Position numbers and translations under genes: made by a program. Below the pieces are notes generated by a model, which saw only the letters and a list, made by a program, of their open reading frames with translations, was not told the DNA's origin and searched no databases. A DNA stretch of 64,000 nt from Linnemannia elongata (Eukaryota > Mortierellomycota > Mortierellomycetes > Mortierellales > Mortierellaceae), in contig JAXBDG010000003.1 of the NCBI GenBank assembly GCA_036320915.1, positions 2,914,001-2,978,000 on the forward strand, in the 5' to 3' direction. Each line of letters opens with the position of its first letter. Position 1 is the first letter of the stretch. Below, piece after piece: positions 10,001 to 20,450 of this stretch.

Positions 10001-11391
10001 CATTTCCATCTCTCTCCCTCCTCTCCTTTTGCTCCTCGTTCCTTTTCCTTGCTCTGTTTGCCAGAGGATGGGTGCGCTAATCGATCCCGTCTTCCAAGCG
10101 TTGCCATCCCTCTAGTCATGAACAAAATACAAAGATGTATGAAATCATAAACAACAACAATCCCAAAGGAGACCACCTATCTGCTTCCACCTTATTATTA
10201 TCCATCGGTCCTCTCCCTCCCTTCCTCCTCCCTTCCTCCCCTCTCCTCGTCCCATAGTGCAAAAAGTTCGTCGGCGGGTCCCTTCAAGGAGGCAGCGATG
10301 GATGATAACTGGAAGAAAGGTGTATCCGAGCATGAGCCATTTATCTGCGTAAATGTAACCATCGCTGGTCTCTGAGGAATCACGACTCAAAAGGTACAAC
10401 ACAACAACCTTTCACCGGCAAAGGAAAGGACGAAGCAATGAAAAAAAAGTCAAAGCGACAGGAAGACACCTCCTACGTCGCATCTCATTCTCCTACACCT
10501 CGTTACTGTGAGCCCACTTTCCGTGAAAATGTCATTTATATTATGTTCTGGGAGGAGAAGTAGATCACCCACTCCTCCCGTTTTTTTTATTCATGAGAGC
10601 AGATAGTCGTAGATGTCATATCTGGGAAGTAGTCAACGAGTAAAAAGTACGCGGGGCAAACAATGTACTATCAAATAAACAACAGCCAATCAATCTGTTT
10701 GTTTTTGTCCGCGAAGAAAAACAAGGGGGTAGGTGTCTACGATGCAACGGCATCCAATCGATTTATGTGCTAGTCCAACATCGTTATGTTTTGTTAGACT
10801 TACACTGCCAACATTGCGTATGGTATTACCTCGAAAACGTAGGGCATGGATTAGTGATGTCTCTTCCTTGCTCTTACCTCGCCTTGCCCACACACTCCCT
10901 TCTAAACCCTTCTCACTCACTTCGTCCTCTCGTACTCGCATATTAACCGCTGCGATATTCGATCAACGGGACGAGGTTGTTGCCATTAGTGATGAGTGTA
11001 AACAATAGGATTGCTTGGATAAATGTTGTAATAGGTTAGGAAGAGGAGAAAGATGCGAAATTAGACACAAAGTTGTGTACTGTATACCCCTCTGGTAACG
11101 AGTCAAGAATGAAAGAGGTGGTGGGTTCACTCCATCCATATCCTTAGTGACTGCTATATTGGGAGGCCTGGCATCACATTTCGTCCTCCTGCTGAAAAAA
11201 AAACAGGCTAGTTTGTAGCGAACAAGGGGCGATTTGGGAAAAACAAACGCCTTCTAAACTTCTCCAATACATCAATCAGGGACCGAACGTTGGCTTCTAT
11301 TTATTTCATCGTTTCCTTTTGAATCTCTAACGTTTATATGCAATCATCTAAAGTACAAAGCAAAAGTATCTCTCTCTCACGAGGCGATTGA
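10001..11391. other. Intergenic region containing a dispersed repeat
   Basis: No supported gene. The main content is one copy of a roughly 360-bp dispersed repeat (listed separately). The rest is the 3' flank of FMO-A and T/C-rich sequence at 10005-10060 and 10195-10250. Confidence 0.55.
10686..11047 (+). repeat. Dispersed repeat, copy 1 (partner at 28172-28531)
   Basis: This segment aligns over its whole length with 28172-28531 in the same orientation, at roughly four bases in five. Shared blocks include GAAGAAAAACAAGGGGG, TAGTGATGAGTGTAAAC and ATAGGATTGCTTGGATAAA. Neither copy has a conserved open frame, and no terminal inverted repeats are obvious. It may be part of a transposon or a duplicated non-coding segment. 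Confidence 0.85.
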
Positions 11392-13226
11392 TCACACAGA
11401 AGCAGCAACAGCCGCCACAACAGCACGTCTCTCAAAAACAACCCTAGCCTTCTCAGAACTCGGTGACACATTCGGAGCCGCCGTGCCCCTATCCTCAGCC
11501 AGAGGTAAGAAGCTCGCCTGTGGCCTGTTCAAGACCAACTTTCTGACAAACTTTCTCCACAAGAACTCGGGGAGATTCTGAGAGACCATGACGGCGATCT
11601 TTCCTTCAATGCCTCGATCCATAATCTTGCTAAGCATCTGACTGCTCTTGAAGGCCGCGACTGCGGGGTCGTAGCGTTCGTTTTGGTATTCTTTGAACGC
11701 ATTGGTGATTTCTGATGAGGAGTTGGTAGGGAGGGCGTAGATGAGGTTTGCCAGTGCGAGTGCATCCTGCATTGCTGCGATTGCTCCTATATGAGAAGGA
11801 AAAAATAATCAAATGATGGGTATAAGAAGCAGGCAAGAGAATGAAGAAAAAGGCTCATTTCCCTTGCGTCGGCGCAACTCACCTTGGCCACCTGAGGGAT
11901 TAAACTTGTGGCAGGCTACATGATGAACGCAAAAGAAAGTAGGTATTTAATTGTTAGAAAGATAGCGAGAGCTACCGATTTCACTACTCACATGCATGTA
12001 CAAAGACCAAACATCTCAAAGTCACCTACCATCACCAATGAGAACTGTACGTCCTTGGTACCAGGTCTTGAACACCTTCTCTTCGAGCATGACCTTGGAG
12101 ATGAGATCTTTGGGTGTCCTATCGTACAAGTCTCCCAGTGTCATCTTTTCCTTACCGAACGGAATAGGAAACTCCCGAGTCTCGTCACACATGGCCTGGG
12201 CAGCATACGATCCCCACTCTGAGTTTTCCGATTGCCGGAACCTTTGCTCATGGGCGAGTTTGGTGCTGACAGAGTCCAAATGATGCATAACCATCCAGCA
12301 TACAGAGAAACTAGCAGTCGAGAACAAAGTCCATGTGTAAGGTTTGTCATCGCCCAGAGTGCCCACGAAATGACAGTCGGAATCCTTGAGCTCCGGGAAT
12401 TCCTCTGGATCCAATGGTTCCGTCTGCCCCACAAGACAGGTAACGTTGAAAGGCAGGTCCTCCTGATCTGATCTGGGAAGACTGCCATCCTGCTTTAGAC
12501 GCTCAAACAGTCGCTGACGGACCGCACTGTACGCTCCGTCAGCCCCAACCAAGATATCGCCCGTGTACTCCGAGTTGTCTGCCGTCAGGACTGTCACTTT
12601 ATCCTTGTCCTCGGATATGTTTAAAACTCGTTTCCCATACAAAATCTTTTCTTGTGGAACGAGAGAGAGCAGGATGTCATACAGGATAGGGCGAGAGACG
12701 ACGTATTTAGAGTACCCACCACTACAATGACCAAAGTTTGAGTCCGGTAAAAGATTGTCAGTCCTCTTGTCAATTGGTATGTTAGCACGAGAAGGATCGG
12801 GGGTCAGCGATTGGTCTTTTTTTATGATACGTACAATTCCTCCATGGTGCTGTAGTCCATTGTGAGAATGGTTTCGCCCGACTCTGTGATTGCCTTTGAC
12901 AAGTTGGCTCGCTTTCCTTGGGCTAGGAAGGTGTCCTTGATTCCCAATTGCTCGAATAGAGGGAGCAGCTGGCTACCAAGAGACAGAGCTGACCCTAGTG
13001 TTCATAAAACCATCAACTGGACAAGATTAGAGGGGTCGAACTGACATTGGCCTAACAGAGAGAGCAGGAGAGAGGTGAAGGGGAGGCTACCGAGGGGCTT
13101 GACAGTAATGGCGCGTTCGAAAATAAGATAAGGCACGGCAGCCTTTTCTAAGAGAGCACCCAGCATGAGACCACCCAGGCCACCACCAACAATAAGTACG
13201 TGGGGCTTGTCCGAATCTGTTGACAT
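11392..13226 (-). CDS. FAD-dependent monooxygenase FMO-A
   Basis: Class A flavoprotein hydroxylase fold (PHBH/UbiH-like), expected to use FAD and NAD(P)H to hydroxylate an organic, often aromatic, substrate. Exons on plus coordinates: 13091-13226, 12835-12994, 12030-12721, 11883-11915 and 11392-11786, giving 471 residues without a stop. Seen: an N-terminal dinucleotide fold VLIVGGGLGGL (about 10-20), the central DG motif GADGAYSAVR (about 156-165) and the FAD-phosphate GD motif GRTVLIGDGACHKFNPSGG (about 322-340), which spans two exon junctions. There is no signal peptide or obvious membrane anchor in the core, so it is probably cytosolic. It is the leftmost of three full-length paralogues in this 14-kb stretch. 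The 692-nt third exon equals the 388+304 nt pair of FMO-C and FMO-D, so one intron differs. The substrate is unknown. Confidence 0.92.
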
Positions 13227-13870
13227 GATGTCCTTGAATGAGAGTGAGGGTTGGGAGGTTGAATGAGAGTTGATGAGAATGAAGAATGAAGATGAGGAAT
13301 GGGGGTTGAGAAGATGAAGACGAATGAATGCGGGAGCAAGAACTCAAGAAAAGCGGGAGAAGGCGGGTGACGTTGCATGGGTCCTCCTTTTGTTGTGCGG
13401 CTATGGAGTAGAGAAGCAACATGCTCAGAAAACTGAAAAGGGAGAATCGCACCATCTCCCTCATTGCAGGATGCGGGCACAAAAAAGAAGGTTCCACCCA
13501 CTATCCCTCTGTTCATGACGCACAGTGGCGTCCTTAATGAAGGTAACCTTACCGCACGGTGAGCCCTTCTCCCGTGACAACAAGGAGTAGGGCATGGATG
13601 CTCTCATTTTTATGAGAGTTTCTTGCTGCTTGTGCAGCATAAACGGAAGAGTAATAGAAGATAGGAATGAGGCGCGATCAGGACAGTCATCGCTCTCGTT
13701 TATCCTTGCCAACCACAACAAAGAACTCCATCAATCTTCACGCAAATATGATTTTTTTTTTCATTTATTTTCAACGCGTCGTGTTCTTTTTCAAGTGAAA
13801 AGATAAGCTCGAGGAAATAAACTCAATTGAGAGTTGGTGCCAACAACTCGCTATAACTGCGCTCAGGCTC
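13227..13870. other. Intergenic region (FMO-A promoter and CBM14 gene 3' flank)
   Basis: No gene seen. It contains the upstream region of FMO-A and the downstream region of the chitin-binding gene, both on the minus strand. Confidence 0.5.
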
Positions 13871-14137
13871 TTAAGCGAGACACTTGTAGCCCGTTTCGGG
13901 AACACAGGCAAAGACCAGGGGGTTGAAGAGGTAGCCTACAGGGCATGTCTGCTCGGTCCAAATGCCGTCCTTGCAGACTAAGTACTTCTTGCACCTGGTC
14001 CCAACTACAGCAACGGGGCGATCCCTGGGGTCGCAGCGCTGGCCGACAACAGGACCAGTAGGGCCGGCGACAGTGGTCGTGGTGGCCAAAGTGATCGCAA
14101 GGACGACTGAGAGAAAGAAAGTCTTAGTAGTAACCAT
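13871..14137 (-). CDS. Small secreted chitin-binding (CBM14/peritrophin-A-like) protein 1
   Basis: 88 residues in one exon. A signal peptide (about 1-24, MVTTKTFFLSVVLAITLA...TVAG) is followed by a single domain with six cysteines in the peritrophin-A arrangement: C-x13-C-x5-C-x9-C-x12-C-x7-C, with aromatic and Gly positions in KKYLVCKDGIWTEQTCPVGYL. CBM14 domains bind chitin in the wall or extracellular space. A TATA-like TATATATA (minus strand, about 14241) lies some 100 bases upstream. The start was chosen at the Met that begins the hydrophobic segment; an upstream in-frame Met at 14278 would put 47 extra residues before it and is less likely. It resembles the protein at 19048-19353 in Cys spacing only. 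Confidence 0.85.
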   Translation of the reverse strand: MVTTKTFFLSVVLAITLATTTTVAGPTGPVVGQRCDPRDRPVAVVGTRCKKYLVCKDGIWTEQTCPVGYLFNPLVFACVPETGYKCLA

Positions 14138-16584
14138 TGTAGATACTGAGGATGGCTGAGAAGGACGAGAGGAAATGAAGGATAGGGTCGAAGAAAGGGT
14201 GAGTAACAAATGATGGATTAGCGTCGGTTTAACAATGTGCATATATATACCTGGCAGGTCAAATGTTAAGAAAGGCACTCTTACCTGAGAATGGAGGAGA
14301 ACAGGCGAGTGTTATGGAAAGGAGGGCTCGATTTCTTGTAGTGAGAGGGGCAAGGAAAATACAAACGAGGACAAACGACGATCCTTTTATACATGCCTCT
14401 TTCCACCTTTTCTCGAAGTTAAGATTTGCCCCCCTCGTTCCTTTTGCTCCTCTTGCCTTGAACCTCTCGACTGTAGTTCTTTTGCTCCAAAACTTACGCT
14501 TCTTTTCATCCCCCGACAGGACCCCGTGCGCATGTTTTATTTATTTGAACGCGGTGCTTTTTGGTTTTCCTCGGTTTGCCTCAACCGACTTACCTATCAC
14601 CAGCTAGTCAGAAACACGCTTTCCTCGGAACAGTCTGGGCCATGAGCTACAGAGAGGCAGTATTGTGAAAGAATCAAAGGATACGATTTCGAAATGTGAG
14701 CGCGAGGATTGAGTAAACAAATAATTGAGCTTTGTCAGAGAGAGGCAGACCAGAGGTCCCACACCTGAAAAATTACAAACAAGCATGCATTTACTCGCAT
14801 TCTTCCTCTTCTTCTTCTGTGCTCTGAGGAAACGATGACAAAAAACAGCAACAATCAATCAAGCACAAGTAGCCATGGTCGAATTTTTGGCATAGCGAAT
14901 GAACTGCTGCTGGCAATGCGAGATTGGATGGATAAAGGATGGAGGATGGAGGAAAGGGAAGGATGGAGGAAAGGGAGGAGGGAGAACGCTGCAACAACAA
15001 ATCCTCTGTTATCTTGAATAAACCAACGATATATTGTTAATCGTAAGACATGTTCTCTATTTTTGTGATGAAGAGGGTAAACAGACTGCTTAGGTGAAAA
15101 GAGGTAGGCAGGAAAGGGAAGAGTGGAGTTAAAGGTTATTTTGCTCTCATACACAGACATTGATACTATGGTGTTTATGTTTTTCTTTGCTCGGTAATGA
15201 AGAAATGCAAAAACTAACAACCGCGATGACCCCGTCCTCGTCATGGCCCTTTAAAATTGAAGTGACAAACATTGATACGCGATCGATAATCAGATATCCA
15301 CAGAGACAAGTTGAAGATGGCTAAATGATGACACTTCGTGAATGGTGTTTATGCAAGAGCATACTTTCATGTTGTTAGATCGCTCAGTGAGGGCATTGCA
15401 ACGAAAAAATACTGTTGAATGCGAGCGTCACAGAAAAAGACCTTTGGAGGTATAGATTCAATCAAGGACACATGCCTTGCTTTTGCGACACTTTACACAT
15501 ATCCTGTCAACGCGCAAACACTGAAAAAAACACGGCATTCGAGTGATTTTCGGCTCGTCATTAAACAAAGAAATAAGCGCAGAGGGTGAATGAGATAAGG
15601 GAACGCTAAGTTGTTTTTAGTAGAAAGGATGACTGCATTTGTGGCATGTTTTTGGAAAAAATGGCCAACCTGGAACAAAACTAGGCTCGCCTCCAGCCCC
15701 TCTACATGGTGTGTCCTGAAAAGTCAAGCTCACTTGCCAAGGTCTCTGCAATTAGCGAGGGCTAGGGGCGAGCCTAGAGCACAACCAGTGGCTAGTGTTG
15801 TACTAGACATGGAAATGTTGGAATTGAATGGAAATCGTGCATTATGCACACACAATAAGGAAAACCCAATAACGAAAACCCAATAAGAAGAAATAAGTTC
15901 GCGCGCGTGCGCGCTCGCTCCACCCAATTTGTGCATTTTTTCTTTTTTCTCTAATGTACATGAATTCTTTCTCTTCTAGCACCTCTCTTACTTCAACTTC
16001 CTTTTTCTGGCTCCAGGCCAATTCAAAGTCAGATGGCGTTTTCGTCTAAAATATTTATTTAGTTGAACAATAATGATACTGGTATAGACGCTCAATCTTG
16101 CCTTGAATGCTATTCATTCTCCTTCTTCCTCGTCCTCGAGAGATAAGCGTAGCGCTAGCTGCGTCTATGTTAAGTGACCTCGTTTCTACGCTCTTCTGAG
16201 ATTAAGAGCATTGTTCTATAGATTTGTTCGAATGAACAACGCTCCTCTTTCTTTCTCTTTTATAATGCACTGGCCCAGCATAAAGGGTGTTTTATTTAAT
16301 CTTGCTCATGAATTTTTTGAATCCCTAGTGCAACTGCCTTCCATGCACAGCTTGCCCATGCGTTCTCAAATGGCGTCTTTGTTTCAAGGGTATATATTAG
16401 GAAGCGTGTATAACAAACGATAAGTTTAACTAAACAATTCTTTTATGGGTTTCACTCGAACAATAAAACATTAAACTCTTGATCACGTCTATTTCTAAAG
16501 AAATCATTCACCTTTCTATGGCTGCCAAGCGTTTATGGTGCCATTAATTTGTTATCCTTCGATAACTCATTGCACTTTCAGTCT
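14138..16584. other. Long intergenic region
   Basis: No supported gene over about 2.4 kb. Small features are an imperfect inverted repeat at 15682-15777 and an alternating CG/GC tract at 15899-15920. Open frames here are short and without domains. Confidence 0.55.
15682..15777. repeat. Imperfect inverted repeat
   Basis: CTAGGCTCGCC at the left arm is matched by GGCGAGCCTAG at the right arm. Flanking complementarity (CTCCAGCCCCTC against GAGGGCTAGGGG) extends the stem with a few mismatches. The loop is about 55 bases. It could be a hairpin or a transposon-end remnant. Confidence 0.6.
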
Positions 16585-16683
16585 TTATATACATTTTATT
16601 TGAAGACGCGCTGTTGAGTTGGTCTTGAGTGCCTCAAACAGCGCCTGAGCCCCGTTGTCTCCGATCGAGTTGTAGTGCAAGCT
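16585..16683 (-). pseudogene. LRR repeat stranded beyond the stop of the LRR gene
   Basis: Directly after the TAG at 16684-16686, the same minus-strand frame reads SLHYNSIGDNGAQALFEALK then TNSTARL before TAA at 16585-16587. This is one more, almost perfect 28-residue LRR unit. The other repeats have a Leu codon (TTG or CTC) in the TLTTL position where TAG now stands, so the array was once longer. Confidence 0.85.
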
Positions 16684-17676
16684 CTAAGTGGTCAGAGTCT
16701 TGCTGGCCTTGAGTGCCCCAGACAGCACAACAACCCCATTGGGTCCAATAGAACTGCTCCCAAGGTCCAAATTGGTCAGAGTCGAGTTGGTCTTGAGTAC
16801 CTCAGACAGCGTAACAGCTCCGTGGTCACCGATCGAATTGCTCCTCAAGTTCAAAGTGGTCAGAGTCGAGTTGGTCTTGAGTGCCTCAGACGGCGCAACA
16901 GCTCCATTGTCACCGATCAAGTTGGCCCCTAAGCTCAAAGTGGTCAGACTCAAGTTGGTCTTGAGTGCCTCAGACAGCGCAACAGCTCCATTGTCTCCGA
17001 TCGAGTTGGCAAACAAGTCCAAAGTGGTGAGAGTATTGTTGGTCTTGAGTGCCTCAGACAGCGCAACAGCTCCGTTGTCTTCGATCGAGTTTTCCATCAA
17101 GTGCAAAGTGGTCAGAGTCGAGTTAGTTATGAGTGCCTCAGACAGCGCCTGAGCTCCGTCGTCTCCGATCGAGTTGTCCCACAAGTTCAAAGTGGTGAGA
17201 ATCGAGTTAGTCTTGAGTGCCTCAGATAGCGCAAAAGCTCCGTTGTCTCCGTTCGAGATGTTGTACAAGCTCAAAGTGATGAGAGTTGAGTTGGTCTTGA
17301 GTCCCTCAGACAGCGCCTCGGATGCGCTGTATTCGCGCGAGTTCTCATAACCCATAATCAAAGTAAATGTAGTCAGAACCGAGTTGGCCATAACGCTAGA
17401 AACCACTTCGTCTCTTTCAGATGTCGATGATGGGTTTTTATAGGCAGCGCTCTGAATTGTCAGGTGTTGTATATGGCGCTTGTTTCTCTCGACAGATTCC
17501 ATGCTGAGGCCATGTCTCGACAGCACGACAGACTTGTAGAGTAGCGGTGTAAACGAGTCGTTCCAATCCCGACTCACACGCGCACAGTATGCGAGGTCTT
17601 TAAGTCCAAGACTTCTGGCAATCCTTGAGTGAATCTCATGTAGATCGAGGGGATGTGTTCGAGATATCTTAGTCAT
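16684..17676 (-). CDS. F-box-like / leucine-rich-repeat (RNase-inhibitor type) protein 1, C-terminally truncated
   Basis: About 330 residues in one exon. The start is placed at MTKISRTHPLDLHEI because the paralogue at 29979-31784 begins with MSNISRTHPLDLHEI; an upstream Met at 17703 adds nine hydrophobic residues. The N-terminal part (LDLHEIHSRIARSLGLKDL, then CARVSRDWNDSFTPLLY) resembles an F-box, the SKP1-binding module of SCF ubiquitin ligases. It is followed by about eight 28-residue repeats of the form TLTTLxLxxNSIGDNGAxAL then SEALKTNS, typical of NLRC3/RNase-inhibitor LRRs. The first repeat is degenerate. The gene ends at a TAG inside a repeat, with another repeat beyond it. It is likely a cytosolic protein-binding adaptor; the target is unknown. 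The 84-bp DNA repeats are similar enough for unequal exchange. Confidence 0.85.
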   Translation of the reverse strand: MTKISRTHPLDLHEIHSRIARSLGLKDLAYCARVSRDWNDSFTPLLYKSVVLSRHGLSMESVERNKRHIQHLTIQSAAYKNPSSTSERDEVVSSVMANSVLTTFTLIMGYENSREYSASEALSEGLKTNSTLITLSLYNISNGDNGAFALSEALKTNSILTTLNLWDNSIGDDGAQALSEALITNSTLTTLHLMENSIEDNGAVALSEALKTNNTLTTLDLFANSIGDNGAVALSEALKTNLSLTTLSLGANLIGDNGAVAPSEALKTNSTLTTLNLRSNSIGDHGAVTLSEVLKTNSTLTNLDLGSSSIGPNGVVVLSGALKASKTLTT

Positions 17677-18750
17677 AAAGAAGAAAAGTCTGAAAAGTGC
17701 CACGGGGATGATGACGAAGATGGTGAAATGGGGTTACAAAAAGGTGCGATAGCGAAGGAGGAATGAGGACAGAAAGAGATAAGGAGGAAGGAAGAAGGAG
17801 CAAAATGAAGAGGATGAGCAAGACGATGGTGATGGATAAAGGTATGAAAGACGACAGACGCTAATTGTAATAGCAGCGGAGCAAGGGAGTGTGAGTGAAG
17901 GAATAAGCAAGAGAAAGAACTAAGAGAGAGACAAGGGTGCAAGGGAAAAGTGGAAATGGCTAAGAAGATGCTGTTTATAAGGAGAGATGGGTATTTACAT
18001 TAGTATGCAAAGGATCGGAGACGTGGTTAGTGGAGGTGCGGTGGGTTTATGAAGGCGTGGTTGAGGAAGGCAAGCTATGACACTGTGACAAAACGAATGG
18101 AAGACGTTAAACTCAATTCTGTGCATGTAAAAATGGACGATTCCTTCATGCATCATTTTGCTTCACCCTACCCAGAGTCATAATCCTAAATGCATTGACT
18201 CATTCCAACACAAAACCTTAGTTTGCTGCGGCGTTAAAATGTGAAACAAGATGCCTTTTTCACCTGTACTTTTCTATGTTCGGTATTTTCTTTGTTTTTC
18301 CTGTAGGGTGTATGCGGTAAGATCGTTTTTCTTCTTCGTTCTCTTCCCTTACTTTTCCCTCATTATACTTTCCTACTCTATTCCGCCTCCATCGCGTTCA
18401 ACTGATCGCCATTGATTATATGATTTCACGTTGACCATTGGTCAGTGACCAATAATCAGCAACATCTACACACAATTGGTAACGAAAGCGTGTTTACTAA
18501 TCGTAAAGCTTCTTGTCGCCGCATCACTTAGTGACGAGAGGGAGCCAGGAAGGGGTTACTATTAAGATCGCATTACGAATTAGGCTGTAAATGTGACCGA
18601 ATATGATTTGCAAGGCGTAGATCACGATTTTGAAACGCATGGCATAGATCATGAATTTGATATACACGGGCTAGATAATGTTTTTGATTCACAGGGCATG
18701 AATTCTCTTCCCTTTTCTTTTGACCCATGCAACCAAAGAAGAAGCCAAAT

Positions 18751-18781
<31 letters not shown>

Positions 18782-19047
18782 CTGCATTTCTTGCATGTTC
18801 CGTTTCCCTTTTTTTCACGCAATGTGTAAGGTAAAGAGACGTCTTTATGTATTATATATAAGCACTCGCTAAAAAAGAGATATATTAGAAAGGGATCGAG
18901 AGAGAGACAGAGAGTGAAGGATTGACTGGGTAATGCATCACCGCGCCTCAAGTTTAAACAAAAGAGCAAACGTGCACCTGCTACCCGCTCACTCCCCTTT
19001 TCTCCTTCTTCCCGCATCCTCTACCACCGCCTAATCTCTCCAGTCCT
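17677..19047. other. Intergenic region with a decayed coding-like repeat
   Basis: Purine-rich promoter DNA of the LRR gene (17700-17950) is followed by non-coding sequence and a four-unit 27-bp repeat (listed separately) that runs into a TC microsatellite at about 18750-18775. No complete gene is seen. Confidence 0.55.
18599..18706 (+). repeat. Four 27-bp tandem units encoding nonapeptides
   Basis: Units read EYDLQGVDH, DFETHGIDH, EFDIHGLDN and VFDSQGMNS in one frame. Changes fall so that the pattern acidic/aromatic-x-x-Gly-aliphatic-Asp/Asn is retained. The frame has no ATG (it opens with GTG after a TAG at 18581-18583) and continues into low-complexity SLSLSLS. It is probably a fragment of a former repeat protein. 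Confidence 0.6.
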
Positions 19048-19353
19048 CTATTCATCGTCTTCGTCTTTGCAGGCGCCATCAGCACCCTTCAAGACACACG
19101 CCTGTTGAGTCTGGTGGAAGACCAGTCCATCGGGACAATTCATTTCTGTTCCGGTACCGTTGCTGCAGTTAATATATCTGTCGCATGTGTATCCTGTCTG
19201 AAGGTTGGAGACGTTCACCTCATTCTGGACACACTTTTTGTTGACCCTACTTTGGCTGGTAGGTGCTCTGGTTGATGGGGCGGCAGATGTTGAGGAGAGG
19301 ATGCAGAGAACGGCCAGGGAGGCTGAGAGGAGGAATGCCTTAGTCGAGATCAT
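19048..19353 (-). CDS. Small secreted chitin-binding-like Cys6 protein 2
   Basis: 101 residues. The signal peptide (about 1-24, ending SSTSA-AP) is followed by a Thr/Ser/Arg linker and a six-cysteine domain: C-x15-C-x5-C-x9-C-x12-C-x8-C. This is the CBM14 spacing, with DRYINC and MNCPDGLVFH in the places of the conserved aromatic and PxGL positions. The C-terminus is acidic (KDEDDE). A likely 5'-UTR intron is visible: minus-strand donor CCCGTAAGT near 19592 and acceptor AATCAG near 19383, 30 bases before the ATG. The role would be chitin binding or shielding outside the cell, inferred from the fold. Confidence in the exact family is moderate because of low similarity. Confidence 0.75.
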   Translation of the reverse strand: MISTKAFLLSASLAVLCILSSTSAAPSTRAPTSQSRVNKKCVQNEVNVSNLQTGYTCDRYINCSNGTGTEMNCPDGLVFHQTQQACVLKGADGACKDEDDE

Positions 19354-20450
19354 TGTTGCTTTGCTGTTGTTGTTTTGTTGGCCTGATTGGTGAGTGAGTG
19401 GCGTCTGTGTGATAGGATGGGGTGATACCGATGGGCTTGTGGTGAGAAAGCGGAAGAAAGAGAAAAAGAAACACGGGAGGGGGAGGGTACGCTTTGTGTT
19501 AGGTTACTGGGTTGGAGAATTCTCTTTCAAAAAGTACAGGTCCCGGAAAGCAAACAAACAAACTAACAATCGATGTATGTGAGCACGGACTTACGGGAGG
19601 GAACGGATCGTGAAGGAGTGGAAAGAGTGGTTGTGGATGTAAAGTGAAGTGAAGAGAGAACTTGGAGCGTCCGTCGCCTGTCTCTTTATACGAGTTCTTA
19701 GAGAACGCCGACGTGGTAATTTTACACATGATGCAGGGAGAAAGAAGGCAATGATCCCATGGGGGGGATTAAAGGGGAGTCGAAAGGGCTCAATACCACT
19801 CCAGCCGGTTGCCGGACCCATTTTTTTCTTATCCCTTCCCTTTCCCTTACCCTCTCCCCTGCCGACTGGCACGGTCTTTGTGAAAGGTAAAAAAAAAAAC
19901 GCGGAGGTTGTCCTCTTGTCTTGCTGCATCCACCACAATGCAACATGGGCGCACAACAACGAAAGGAAAAAAACTATTGTCCGCCCTAACATTTTCCTCA
20001 TTAGTCAAGGAGTAAAAATGTGGAAAGGATAGGGAGCTGATGCTCCGCTCAGACCAATTAGCCCTTGATATCTTCCTCCCTAAGTCCAGGAGTGACGATT
20101 CAAGGGGCAACCACCGCAACTAGCACCGACATTCAAGTTGCTATGTAACCTTTCCTCTAATAAGCAAGGAGTCAGAAATGGAGAAAGAATGAGAGCTGAC
20201 GCTTAGCTCAGACCAATTGACCCTTGCTCTCTTCCTTCTCTGACAATCGACGGTGATGTAACATGGCGCTACCCCCTCACACCCTTCCTCACCGATTACA
20301 AGCACACACCGCCACTTAATTTTCTACAGACCCATGAACATACTTTTCACACACGAGTATCCTGTATACCTGATTTTATTTCGGACATATGCTCATGTTC
20401 GCCTCTCTCCTAACACATTTTCGCCACCCCTCCTTCCGAACACATTTTCA
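19354..20450. other. Intergenic region with an imperfect tandem duplication
   Basis: Upstream part of the CBM14-like gene, then a diverged tandem duplication (listed separately) and the 3' flank of FMO-B. No supported gene. Confidence 0.5.
19990..20245 (+). repeat. Diverged tandem duplication, two copies 160 bp apart
   Basis: Copy 1 (about 19990-20085) and copy 2 (about 20147-20243) share CTCAGACCAATT, CCCTTG, CAAGGAGT and a GGAGAAAG-like block in the same order. Identity is moderate. There is no open frame in common. Confidence 0.6.

Noticed and set aside
10733..11008. 91-codon frame within the dispersed repeat
   Set aside because: The frame is not kept in the second copy at 28.2 kb, so it is unlikely to be coding.
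16684..17676. CRISPR-like impression from regular 84-bp repeats
   Set aside because: Repeats are directly adjacent, in frame and encode leucine-rich repeats; there are no spacers.
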